Under the pieces are notes generated by a model. It was given only the letters and a program-made list of their open reading frames with translations. It searched no databases and was not told the DNA's origin. DNA of 32,220 bases, from IMG/VR virus record IMGVR_UViG_3300034190_001701, positions 1-32,220 of that record. The stretch is one strand, 5' to 3'. This document shows, piece after piece, positions 15,801 to 22,178 of the stretch. Position 1 is the first letter of the stretch. Every line of letters starts with the position of its first letter. The DNA comes from a virus. The translations under genes were made by a program, and so were the position numbers.

Positions 15801-17002
15801 TTATAGTTGGTAGTATCACCTGATATATTAATACGGGTTCCTAAAGTATAATTAGTGCCATCGTATGCAATAACTCTGATATTAGCTCCTTTAGAGTAAC
15901 CGCTGCTATCACCGTCATTAAACATATGAATCATTTTCTTGGTGCTACCACTATGTTCGGCTATATACAATGAGGAGACGCCTCGAGCGTAGCTAGCACT
16001 CATAACATAGTTACCAGTACCGTAACTAGTTTGAGTTGATGAAGTTTCTGGGTAATTTCTAGCTGTTGTTGATTCTCCGACTTGAGCTACAGTTCCCGCA
16101 GTTTCTAATATAACAGCTTTTCCTGAAGTTATTGCACCGTTAGCAGTAAAATCTTGCTGTAAACCAGATCCTCCACCACCTGAAATAGTAGAGAATGATA
16201 GTGTACCCGATCCGTCTGTTATTATAGCTTGACCGTTAGAACCGTCAGACGTTGGAAGAGTGAATGTGCTTACAAAAGAACTGAGGTTAGCATCATGTGC
16301 CAATACGTCTGTGCCTATAGTAAGTCCTAAAGACGTTCTTGCTGTAGCTCCGTTTTCTGTTACAAAATTACTACCATCGCCTACAATTATATATCCATCT
16401 GTTGGATTCAGTCCCGCTATGTCTGCTAGTTGTGCATCATATGCTTGTACATCTGTGCCTATAGCAACACCTAAATTAGTTCTAGCTGTGCTTGCACTTG
16501 CTAAATCAGACAAGTTATTTGCTGTAGCAGCGTAATCACTTGTAGCTGCTGTTGCTATTGTTCCTAGTCCGAGAGATGTTCTAGCAGTAGCACCAGATTC
16601 TAAAACAAAATTGCTACCATCACCAACAATAAAATTACCGTCGGTGGGATTCAACCCTGCTATGTCTGCTAGTTGTGCATCATATGCTTGTACATCAGTT
16701 CCTATAGTTAAACCAAGAGAAGCTCTAACAGTAACACCCGATTCTGTTACAAAGTTACTACCATCACCAACAATAAAATTACCGTCGGTTGGTGTAAGTC
16801 CTGCAATGTCAGTCAGTTGAGCATCTGATGATTGATAACCCTGACTATGAAAATAACTAAGAGAGTTCCAAGCAGCAGAACCGTCTCCCACTTTCATTTT
16901 ATTAGTGTCAGATTCCCAACCCTGTTCTCCCGCTGCAAGTGTAGGATTATTACTAGACCAGTTGCTAGCAGTGTCTCGTCTTATTTGTATCTGATCAGCC
17001 AC
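12848..17002 (-). CDS. Large tail-fibre-like protein with duplicated propeller-like modules
   Basis: Largest gene in the window, 1384 aa. I choose GTG 17002 because GGAGGAA lies six bases before it; in-frame ATGs at 17020 and 17032 have no comparable site. In order: an N-terminal fibre attachment domain (about 1-50, QIQIRRDTASNW...VGDGSAAWNSL), three 48-to-80-residue repeats (60-237) containing LADIAGLNPTDG and IVGDGSNF, then two long modules. Each begins TLPTSDGS...DGSGTLSF (about 248 and 839), continues with strand-rich blades such as RYVVAYRDSNN and KWIVLYRDASNN, and ends in a TYYV/TYYL-x-x-DG segment (758-775, 1349-1360). The blades suggest beta-propellers that could bind host glycans. 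It is probably a receptor-binding fibre. No catalytic motif was recognised. Confidence 0.85.
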   Translation of the reverse strand: MADQIQIRRDTASNWSSNNPTLAAGEQGWESDTNKMKVGDGSAAWNSLSYFHSQGYQSSDAQLTDIAGLTPTDGNFIVGDGSNFVTESGVTVRASLGLTIGTDVQAYDAQLADIAGLNPTDGNFIVGDGSNFVLESGATARTSLGLGTIATAATSDYAATANNLSDLASASTARTNLGVAIGTDVQAYDAQLADIAGLNPTDGYIIVGDGSNFVTENGATARTSLGLTIGTDVLAHDANLSSFVSTFTLPTSDGSNGQAIITDGSGTLSFSTISGGGGSGLQQDFTANGAITSGKAVILETAGTVAQVGESTTARNYPETSSTQTSYGTGNYVMSASYARGVSSLYIAEHSGSTKKMIHMFNDGDSSGYSKGANIRVIAYDGTNYTLGTRINISGDTTNYNQFYNSSIVSTSTSGTFLIFYTHLDSDGSGGGTAYTKYRTLTYSGTTITLGSEVDFDVDVTGQSVFKVVEDPHQSDRYVVAYRDSNNSNYYTIKVLTNSNGTISYGTKITLISSTAYNFYQFKLDPKVEGRYLLIEGSNQTHIRTGVINYTANTATCGSSVTPGSGASQLGADWDPFNSGKVVVSYDTDWTLGQRKVQARVGTYSSGSNAVSFSASQVAFPTNGGDNGSSNIPCEVIAQPGAANQFWSVKQHESSGSDYFYVCAIEVSDTTPSITEYTSSKRHGVYAIDCKDKQIAVAEFGDPGVILKYGYSKYTASNIAEGSFIGFASETVSDAGTVTVDLTGGTTTSQSSLTIGSTYYVQDDGSVGTTVSSTAEVFAGKATAADTLLIGVHDSSIVKDSDIGSAVQAYNANYLTSSAIGSSVQAYDSNLTSFVSALTLPTSDGSADQVLKTDGSGTLSFTTLSSGGGTPTATLTVAGGVSAGDIIVYNSSGSQYEAAGNVTISASVTPSAVGFNGSGFRSTSINQINGPTGNGLYHTGYDKGFIITYESSARKYRWVTMNSDYSVSFSSAASLPSDSIFPKFLFQPANDKIALIWSDGTNMIANVGDINLSTGAISWEGSNQTLSSSDTWNTAASNGGSQLVYDSNDDKWIVLYRDASNNGMLRAISYNSSTLALTAGTAVEIEDGYLYSGGLDFDPNRSAGLVCYADTSSPYVNYRKWSCSSGTITVGTQTSISNSGYGSYSPKYPTYPAMCHYNSVTGKFVFLYGYSFNDGYNQRSWPTGYHTAVINENGTVSLSDSGVNTSFGGNSRSDGNSGWSVFDSASGTVNHAVYGNYSQSYYMSMQTFKQASDGAITAGGTQLYYYSNAGSSITALTYSADQKYTLLCFTGASSNVSKSYSWQNTLTTTNITNQVIGVATEAISNGATGSINIIGGVDDNQSGLTANQTYYLVADGTLSTTADDNNVKFGYSLSTTEIMMKGFS
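12857..14542 (-). repeat. Second copy of duplicated propeller-like module in the large fibre
   Basis: Encodes the C-terminal module. Its linker (GSSVQAYDSNLTSFVSALTL, then PTSDGS) and its closing segment (SGLTANQTYYLVADGTLSTT) are clear counterparts of the module at 14630-16312. The central blades have diverged much further than the two ends. Confidence 0.7.
14630..16312 (-). repeat. First copy of duplicated propeller-like module in the large fibre
   Basis: Encodes the linker GTDVLAHDANLSSFVSTFTL followed by PTSDGS, a set of strand-rich blades, and the closing segment SSLTIGSTYYVQDDGSVGTT. It pairs with 12857-14542. Confidence 0.7.
16292..16825 (-). repeat. Three tandem repeats near the N-terminus of the large fibre
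   Basis: Three copies of a unit containing D-AQL-T/A-DIAGL-x-PTDG, then IVGDGSNFV, then T-A-R-T/A-SLGL and GTDV-x-AYD. The middle copy carries an extra 30-residue insert (GTIATAATSDYAATANNLSD and after). DNA similarity remains obvious, for instance the almost identical stretches near 16600-16700 and 16740-16830, so the duplication is recent or gene-converted. Confidence 0.8.
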
Positions 17003-17219
17003 GTGAGCTTCCTCCGTCATAAACCGCTTCAAAAGAGGTTGTTGTTGCTAATGAGTTTCCAATTACATTAAAAAAACGTGTGGTTGCAGATGATATTGCC
17101 TCACCTATTTTTCTATCCATCTGACCTCTTAGTTCTGTTCTCAAACTACTAAGGTCAGCCTCTTTTCGGAAACCCGCTCCTCTAATACTTTTATATTTTA
17201 CTGTTGAATAAAGTGCCAT
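16995..17219 (-). CDS. 74-aa protein overlapping the large fibre start
   Basis: Small protein of unknown function, ATG 17219, three bases after the stop of the interrupted fibre gene. The N-terminal half is basic (KYKSIRGAGFRKE), and a helical stretch follows (LSSLRTELRGQMDRKIGEAI). Its last codons contain the ribosome site of the next gene: the GGAGGA of its Gly-Gly codons (17009-17015) lies before GTG 17002, and the two genes overlap by eight bases. That arrangement argues it is translated and coupled to the large fibre. A structural linker or fibre chaperone role would be guesswork. Confidence 0.65.
   Translation of the reverse strand: MALYSTVKYKSIRGAGFRKEADLSSLRTELRGQMDRKIGEAISSATTRFFNVIGNSLATTTSFEAVYDGGSSRG
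17009..17015 (-). promoter_or_regulatory. Ribosome binding site that sets the large fibre start (GTG 17002)
   Basis: The minus strand reads GGAGGAA, then six bases, then GTG. It is the strongest Shine-Dalgarno match near this gene and lies downstream of both upstream in-frame ATGs (17020, 17032), so the GTG is the likely start. Confidence 0.7.
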
Positions 17220-17222
17220 TTA

Positions 17223-17936
17223 TTATCTCTCAGAGAATATCCATCCATATGTTGAATTATAATACACTAAATTTGTAGCCGCACCATCAACATCTATAGT
17301 TAAATCTGCAGCCGCGCCGTCTATATTTGACCCATTTCTTGCTATTGTTATATTGTTTGTTGCTGCATTACTAGCACCATCAATAATAGCAACCTCATCT
17401 CCCAAACCGGGCGATGCAGGAAGAGTGATTGTTACTGTTGAAGAACTTACATCTACTATCAATCTATCTCCGGCTGAAGCTGTATATGCTGATGATTTTT
17501 CTGTCCATGCAGACAAACCACCTCCACTTCCCCCTGATTGATTACTCCAGGATAATACTCCGCTACCATTTGTTGTTATTACTTGTCCGTTGTTTCCATC
17601 TGATGCAGGAAACTGCTGTGTACCTATTTTAAATGTAGATGTTTCTATGTCACTTGCTACTAAATTATTAAATGTTGCACTAATATCAGTGCCAGAATCA
17701 GCTATTGCTCCTAAATCAAAATTTTCTGTAATAGTATCTGTAACCGCACCTAAGTCACCATTCAGTCAATAAGACTGTGTGGTTTCTTGTGCTAATGTTA
17801 CAATAGTGCCATCAGTTTTTTTAGAGTACAGTTTAGCGTCTGCTAAGTTTACCGCCAGTTCACCAACAGCAAGGTCACTTGCTCCGGGCGCTGAAGAAGC
17901 AGTCTCACTTCTTTTTAACTGTATTACTGTTGACAT
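17223..17936 (-). pseudogene. Tail-fibre gene interrupted by an in-frame TGA at codon 57
   Basis: One continuous reading frame of 237 sense-length codons runs from ATG 17936 to the stop at 17223, broken only by TGA at 17768-17766. Before it: MSTVIQLKRSETASSAPG...KLYSKKTDGTIVTL, the fibre N-terminal module also found at 19786 and 21506. After it: LNGDLGAVTDTITENFDLG, then FPASDGNNGQ, a Gly-rich linker, and a C-terminal beta domain (GDRLIVDVSSSTVTITLPAS ... YYNSTYGWIFSER). There is no shift of frame and no decay elsewhere. The start overlaps the 616-aa gene's stop (TAATG). A TTG at 17516 after a Gly-codon GGAGG run could restart a 97-aa C-terminal product. It could be a true nonsense mutation, a split gene, readthrough or a base error. 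Confidence 0.8.
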
Positions 17937-19786
17937 TAGTTCAGCCTAGTACCTGATGAATCATAAACTACTATATCTACTAGTGTATCCCAATCTGTAG
18001 ATGAAGCTCCAATTAACCTAGTAGTAGATCCTGCAGGACAATCAATCGCTGCATTTGCACTACCGCCGTTAATAGTTCCACTTGTATTAGGATAAATTTT
18101 TATGTTTACACTAGTATCATTCTTAACTGTATAAGTCACACCTGCTGAAGCAGTGGGAAGTTTTACTCCCTGATTGGCTGATGCAGTTGTGACAACATTA
18201 AATGTTTTACTTAGAGCAGTTGCTCCTGACTGATCTGAACCCGCTGCTGTTATAGAAGTATTATTTCCAACAGTCATGTCGTTTGTTAATACTAAGGAAT
18301 CAAGAGCAAGTCCCGATCCTGAAGCTGATATTGAAGCTCCTCCGAGTTCTATAGAGCTACCACTCAAATACAAATCTCTCCATTTTGCACCCGATGAACC
18401 TAAGTCATAAGTTACGTCAGCGCCAGGTAAAACGTGTCCTGTTACTGTAACATCGCCACCTGCTGTAATTGTGCTAGAAGCAGAAATTGTAGTAAATGAA
18501 CCTGCAGCTGCTGTGGTACCTCCAATTACTGTATTATCAATCGTACCGCCATCAATGTCAGGAGTATCAATATCTGGTGACGTTAGTGTTTTGTTTGTTA
18601 AAGTATCTGTTGTTGCTCTACCAACCAACGTATCTGTAGACGTTGGCATAGTAAGTGTTACATTACCGCTATAGGCAGAGTGCGCTGCTGATTGTAGTTG
18701 TGTATAGTGAGCATTAGACGATTCACAATAAAATTTGATATTAGAAACAGAACCACTATTTTTAAGAACAATCTCACCTGATTGAATGTCAACATTACCA
18801 TCTAGTCTTACAAGTCCGGCGCCGTTTGGAGTAATAGCAATATTACCGTTGGAAGTGCTGACAATGGCATTGCCATTTACGTCTAGATCACCTCCTAACT
18901 GTGGTGTAGTATCCTCAGAAACATTTGCTAAAAATGTTGAACCAGAATCATTTTCAGTTACAATATCGTAATAGTTACTACCATCTTCAGTAACTTGCCA
19001 TTTATCATCTGTTTCATTCCATCGTAAAGCTACGTTTGTAGATGTTCCTCTTTCTACTTCTATACCTGCATTTTGACTAGGTGTGCCTGACTCATTATTG
19101 TTAAGCACAATAATATTGTCATCTATTGTAAGTGTCTCTGAATTTACAGTAGTGGTTGTACCTGAAACTGTCAAGTTTCCTGTTACTGTTAAGTTGCCTG
19201 TTGCAGATATGTTTGTTGAAGTAATATCATCTGAAGTCAGAGTACCATCGACTTGAACATTATTAAATTGAACATTCGAGGCAGTGCCTACTGCTTGACC
19301 TATACTAATTACACCAGAAGAAAATGTTACACCAGTTCCGCCTGAAAGATAACTTTCTACATCCGAATCTGCATACTGTGTAATTGTTGTAGCTATTGTA
19401 CCACTTGAAATTGTAATACCGGTGCCTGCACTAAAATGCGCTCGCACTTCTGAAGCACTTGAACCTGTGTATGTTATTACACCTGTTGAATTATCATATG
19501 CTAAAGAACCATCGCCACCTGAATCTGTTACACTTACAGCTGCTCTAGATCTAGCATCAGTGTAGTATAAATTGCTACTACCTTCTGAAACATTATCAGT
19601 ATCTAGTCCTGATGCACCTGATAAATTACTACCGCTTGCAAGCGCTAGTTCAAAACCACCTGCTGTAGATCCATCGTGTACAACCAGAGTATCCTTTGTT
19701 GTATTAACGGTAACTTCGCCTAAAGCACCCGTAAAAGACGAGTGCTCGGCTGTAGTTCCCCTTCTAAGTTGTAATACTGTAGGCAT
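17936..19786 (-). CDS. Tail-fibre-like structural protein, 616 aa
   Basis: A Thr/Ser/Gly/Asn-rich fibre protein. The N-terminal module MPTVLQLRRGTTAEHSSFTG...GEVTVNTTKDTLVVHDGST (1-45) is the head domain shared by fibres in this cluster. The middle (about 190-270) holds ATGNLTVTGNLTVSGTTTTV...IDDNIIVLNN and GIEVERG, also found in the 502-aa fibre. TLTNKTLTSPDIDTPDIDGG is a common fibre shaft segment. Residues 511-616 form a C-terminal module nearly shared with the 192-aa protein at 28854, both ending SSGTRLN. It probably forms a trimeric fibre. Its stop overlaps the next start (TAATG). Confidence 0.85.
   Translation of the reverse strand: MPTVLQLRRGTTAEHSSFTGALGEVTVNTTKDTLVVHDGSTAGGFELALASGSNLSGASGLDTDNVSEGSSNLYYTDARSRAAVSVTDSGGDGSLAYDNSTGVITYTGSSASEVRAHFSAGTGITISSGTIATTITQYADSDVESYLSGGTGVTFSSGVISIGQAVGTASNVQFNNVQVDGTLTSDDITSTNISATGNLTVTGNLTVSGTTTTVNSETLTIDDNIIVLNNNESGTPSQNAGIEVERGTSTNVALRWNETDDKWQVTEDGSNYYDIVTENDSGSTFLANVSEDTTPQLGGDLDVNGNAIVSTSNGNIAITPNGAGLVRLDGNVDIQSGEIVLKNSGSVSNIKFYCESSNAHYTQLQSAAHSAYSGNVTLTMPTSTDTLVGRATTDTLTNKTLTSPDIDTPDIDGGTIDNTVIGGTTAAAGSFTTISASSTITAGGDVTVTGHVLPGADVTYDLGSSGAKWRDLYLSGSSIELGGASISASGSGLALDSLVLTNDMTVGNNTSITAAGSDQSGATALSKTFNVVTTASANQGVKLPTASAGVTYTVKNDTSVNIKIYPNTSGTINGGSANAAIDCPAGSTTRLIGASSTDWDTLVDIVVYDSSGTRLN
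17939..18256 (-). repeat. Fibre C-terminal module, copy 1 (616-aa protein)
   Basis: Encodes the last 106 residues, from SITAAGSDQSGATALS to SSGTRLN. By eye roughly three quarters of residues are identical to the end of the 192-aa protein (28857-29174). The two copies lie about 11 kb apart on either side of the glycosyltransferase island. Confidence 0.8.
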
Positions 19787-19796
19787 TTATTAAGTC

Positions 19797-19976
19797 CTAT
19801 TCAAAGTCCAAAGGCTCTTCAGTTTTTTGTAATTCTTCAAGTTTCGCTTTCAAACTTTCTATTTCCTTGTTTGCTACATTGAGTTTAGACTGAGCTAAAA
19901 CTAGCTCCATAGTTCTATCATTCAAGTTACTAGCCAAACGATTAATGTATTCATTAACTAAATCATTATTTTCCAT
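19797..19976 (-). CDS. 59-aa coiled-coil protein
   Basis: Short gene filling the gap between the 616- and 502-aa fibre genes. ATG 19976 reads MENNDLVNEYINRLASNLND, continuing to KLNVANKEIESLKAKLEELQ and ending EEPLDFE with TAG at 19797. Hydrophobic residues recur at heptad spacing from about Leu27 to Leu49, giving a predicted coiled coil. GAGG lies a few bases before the ATG. The next gene starts ten bases after its stop. Its role is unknown; a coiled coil between two fibre genes would suit a fibre oligomerisation or assembly factor, which is inference. Confidence 0.72.
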   Translation of the reverse strand: MENNDLVNEYINRLASNLNDRTMELVLAQSKLNVANKEIESLKAKLEELQKTEEPLDFE

Positions 19977-19997
19977 AATTTACCTCATAGTTTATAT

Positions 19998-21506
19998 TTA
20001 GAATGTTCCGCAATCAATGTCAGCAAATACAGGAACTCCGCTTGCATTTGCAACTAGTAGTTGCCCCTCAGTACCCGCTGCCGTTACGTTCAATGCACTT
20101 GCACCGTTACCGTAAAGAACACCATTGCTCGTAAAAGTGCTTACACCTGTACCACCATCAGCGACTGCAAGATCAGTGATACCCGTGATAGAACCACCTG
20201 TGATTGCGGTATTATTATCTTCTAAGTTAGCAACAAGAGTTCCTGTTGTAATAGTAAGATTACCTGTGCTTGCACCTGTAAATGATCCAGTACCTACAAT
20301 AAATTTGTCAGCACTTTCGTCAAAACCGATAAAGGCGTTATCACTATCACCTCTTTCAAGTACAATACCTGTGTCATTAGCAGGTGCACCTGTAGTTCCA
20401 TTACCCAATTCAATAAGTGTATCAGAAATAACAGAATTGGTAGTTGAAAGTGTGGTAGTTGTGCCATTTACTGTTAAGTTACCTGTTACAGTAGCATTAC
20501 CACTTACAGCCAAATCATTAAAGGTAACATTATCTGTTGTTGCTACTGCTTGTCCTAATGAAAATGTAACAGTGTTATTTGTTACCGCAGTAGTAACACC
20601 CGTACCGCCCGCAAAAGTCAGTGTTTCGCCGTTGTTAAAAGTATCTGTAACAGGAGTGCCAGCGTTATCAGAAATCGTAAATGATGTAGCAATAGAAGCT
20701 GTGCTAGCTGATGTTAAACGACCTTGTTGGTCTACTGTAATTACAGGAACAGAGGTAGTTGAACCATACGAACCAGGTGTTACCGCTGTATCATCTAGAT
20801 CAATTGATAATCCGTTTCCTGACGCTGCTGTTGTAATACCTGTAGCACCAGTAATAGCCAAAGTTTCAGCTTGTTCAATGACACCTGTGCCTGAATCACC
20901 ACTAAAATCTAGGTCATACGCTGCAGCTGCTACTGAATCAACATATGCTTTAACAGATTGTTGAGTTGGAATAAGCGTTGCACTATCAGACACCATATTA
21001 TCTTCATCGACAAATGCGGTAACTGTGATAGTTCCGTCTGATATTGAACCGAATTGTACTGTGCCAGAAGCAGTTATGTTTGTTGCTCCTGTGATAGCAC
21101 CTGATGCTGCACTTAAAGTTCCATCTGTAAGTGTAGCCCCTGTAACTGTGCCAGAAGCAGTTATGTTTGTTGCTCCTGTGATAGCACCTGATGCTGCACT
21201 TAAAGTTCCATCTGTAAGTGTAGACCCTGTAATAGTACCACCGTTAAAGTTACCAGAACCATCTCTTTTTACTAGAGTGTTTGCAGTATTAGAATCAGTA
21301 GCAGCATTAATAATATCGGTAAAATATTTACCGCCTACCTCATGTATGACTGCTGATGCACCTGAATCTACACTTTCTATATACAGTTTAGCACTTGCGC
21401 CGTTATTACTAGCATCTTGAGTATATGCTAGTTCTGCTTCGGACAACTGTGAAGTTGTCGGTGCAGTAGATCCAGAAGATCTTTTTATTTGTATTACTGT
21501 TGCCAT
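19998..21506 (-). CDS. Tail-fibre-like structural protein, 502 aa
   Basis: Fibre protein with the shared head module MATVIQIKRSSGSTAPTTSQ (1-20) and GASAKLYIESVDSG. Residues about 90-150 contain a 29-residue tandem repeat (TGATLTDGTLSAASGAITGA). Then follow FVDEDNMVSDSATLIPTQQS with VKAYVDSV, the VSGNATVTGNLTVNGTTTTL module, GIVLERGDSDNAFIGF, and a C-terminal VADGGTGVSTFTSNGVLYGN segment seen in many phage fibres. It ends ADIDCGTF, echoing DGGTF at the end of the neighbouring 88-aa protein. It is probably a trimeric fibre shaft. Confidence 0.85.
   Translation of the reverse strand: MATVIQIKRSSGSTAPTTSQLSEAELAYTQDASNNGASAKLYIESVDSGASAVIHEVGGKYFTDIINAATDSNTANTLVKRDGSGNFNGGTITGSTLTDGTLSAASGAITGATNITASGTVTGATLTDGTLSAASGAITGATNITASGTVQFGSISDGTITVTAFVDEDNMVSDSATLIPTQQSVKAYVDSVAAAAYDLDFSGDSGTGVIEQAETLAITGATGITTAASGNGLSIDLDDTAVTPGSYGSTTSVPVITVDQQGRLTSASTASIATSFTISDNAGTPVTDTFNNGETLTFAGGTGVTTAVTNNTVTFSLGQAVATTDNVTFNDLAVSGNATVTGNLTVNGTTTTLSTTNSVISDTLIELGNGTTGAPANDTGIVLERGDSDNAFIGFDESADKFIVGTGSFTGASTGNLTITTGTLVANLEDNNTAITGGSITGITDLAVADGGTGVSTFTSNGVLYGNGASALNVTAAGTEGQLLVANASGVPVFADIDCGTF
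21058..21223 (-). repeat. 79-bp exact direct repeat (87-bp period) in the 502-aa fibre gene
   Basis: Bases 21058-21136 and 21145-21223 are identical over 79 bases, an 87-base period (29 codons). The match ends at 21137/21224 (c versus a). The repeat keeps the frame and adds one shaft unit. Perfect identity implies a very recent duplication, and copy number could vary by slippage or recombination. Confidence 0.9.
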
Positions 21507-21530
21507 TTAACTATCCTCGTTTAAACCTCT

Positions 21531-21797
21531 TTAAAAGGTTCCGCCATCTAAATTTGTGATATTTCCTTGAATCTCAGCTGCGGGTTGGGCTTCCCAGTTA
21601 CCACTAGTGCCATCATAGACTAGGGTATATCCATTTTGTACTCCTGTAACATCTACACCGGTCAGTCCTTCAAATTTTGTAGAGGTTTGCGTTACTGACT
21701 GTGCGGTTACTATTGTACTTACCCTACTAGCTGGACTTGTACTAGAAACTTTTGTTGTTGTAGTTGAGCTTTGCGGTAAAGTAACGCTGAGTGCCAT
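21531..21797 (-). CDS. 88-aa fibre-associated protein
   Basis: Small Ser/Thr/Val-rich protein; ATG 21797 overlaps the stop of the 108-aa gene (TAATG). Residues 1-40 are a low-complexity Thr/Ser run. The C-terminal half has VDVTGVQNGYTLVYDGTSGN followed by WEAQ, a small fibre motif (NGYxLVYDxxxxxWxA) found in phage structural proteins. It ends NLDGGTF, resembling the 502-aa fibre's CGTF end. It is likely a short structural subunit or a connector for the neighbouring fibres; the exact role is unknown. Confidence 0.7.
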   Translation of the reverse strand: MALSVTLPQSSTTTTKVSSTSPASRVSTIVTAQSVTQTSTKFEGLTGVDVTGVQNGYTLVYDGTSGNWEAQPAAEIQGNITNLDGGTF

Positions 21798-22123
21798 TAC
21801 TTAGTTACCTCCGGAGTTACAGATACTATTCCTTCTAAAATTCGTAATGTCTCTACACTTGAAGCTATCTCTACATCATATACATATCTTCCCGCCTTTA
21901 TAGCAGACGTTTGTGTCGCAGATAATGAAATAGTTATTTCTCCAGTTAAATCAACTTTAGCTGTTGTAAAGTTTGTAGCAGTTGAAGTATAATAACTTTT
22001 TCTCATCTGAGATGTTACTGTATAATCAGACAAATCTTTAGCAGTACCGTCAGTATTACTGAGAGTAAGGGAAAAAGAAAAAGTTTGTCCCTGGTCTATT
22101 ACTATGTTTTCTATAGTAGCCAT
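21797..22123 (-). CDS. 108-aa beta-sandwich virion protein
   Basis: Small protein of a type seen in phage structural clusters. The IDQGQTFSFSLTLSNTDGTA opening (about 9-28), LSDYTVTSQMRKSY, GEITISLSATQTSAIKAGRY and VYDVEIASS give regular beta strands, as in Ig-like baseplate or fibre adaptors. There are no cysteines and no membrane segment. It is the first leftward gene after the divergent promoter region, with a perfect late promoter 32 bases upstream. Its ribosome site is weak. Function as an adaptor or connector is inference. Confidence 0.72.
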   Translation of the reverse strand: MATIENIVIDQGQTFSFSLTLSNTDGTAKDLSDYTVTSQMRKSYYTSTATNFTTAKVDLTGEITISLSATQTSAIKAGRYVYDVEIASSVETLRILEGIVSVTPEVTK

Positions 22124-22133
22124 ATTAGATCTT

Positions 22134-22141
22134 TATAAGTA
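22134..22141 (+). promoter_or_regulatory. Candidate late promoter for the rightward glycosyltransferase block
   Basis: The plus strand reads TATAAGTA, one base from the TATAAATA octamer, 38 bases upstream of ATG 22179. It is the only promoter-like sequence in the 55-base divergent gap that faces right. A single mismatch makes it uncertain. Confidence 0.4.
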
Positions 22142-22154
22142 TTATTGTTCTTTT

Positions 22155-22162
22155 TATTTATA
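22155..22162 (-). promoter_or_regulatory. T4-type late promoter for the tail-fibre bank
   Basis: Perfect minus-strand TATAAATA 32 bases before the 108-aa gene, in the gap between divergent genes. It probably drives 108-aa, 88-aa and 502-aa genes and onward to the large fibre as a long late transcript. Confidence 0.68.
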
Positions 22163-22178
22163 ACATTTTAAAACTGCA

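Noticed and set aside
12848-17002. Diversity-generating retroelement target (fibre with MTD-like N-terminus)
   Set aside because: No reverse transcriptase, template repeat or variable repeat with adenine-biased differences is visible in the window.
17766-17768. TGA read as tryptophan throughout the genome (alternative code)
   Set aside because: Other well-supported genes end in TGA at start-stop overlaps (gp20 at 3387, gp16 at 9412, 24390-24392, 26349), and no other long frame is broken by TGA.
20125-20964. 279-aa plus-strand open frame opposite the 502-aa fibre
   Set aside because: It is antisense to a Ser/Thr/Gly-rich gene whose codon bias leaves the opposite strand open. It is low complexity (Val/Pro/Ser), has no ribosome site and matches no family. 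The same applies to other antisense frames over fibre genes.
21058-21223. CRISPR array
   Set aside because: Two long, adjacent in-frame coding repeats with an 8-base step do not have repeat-spacer structure.
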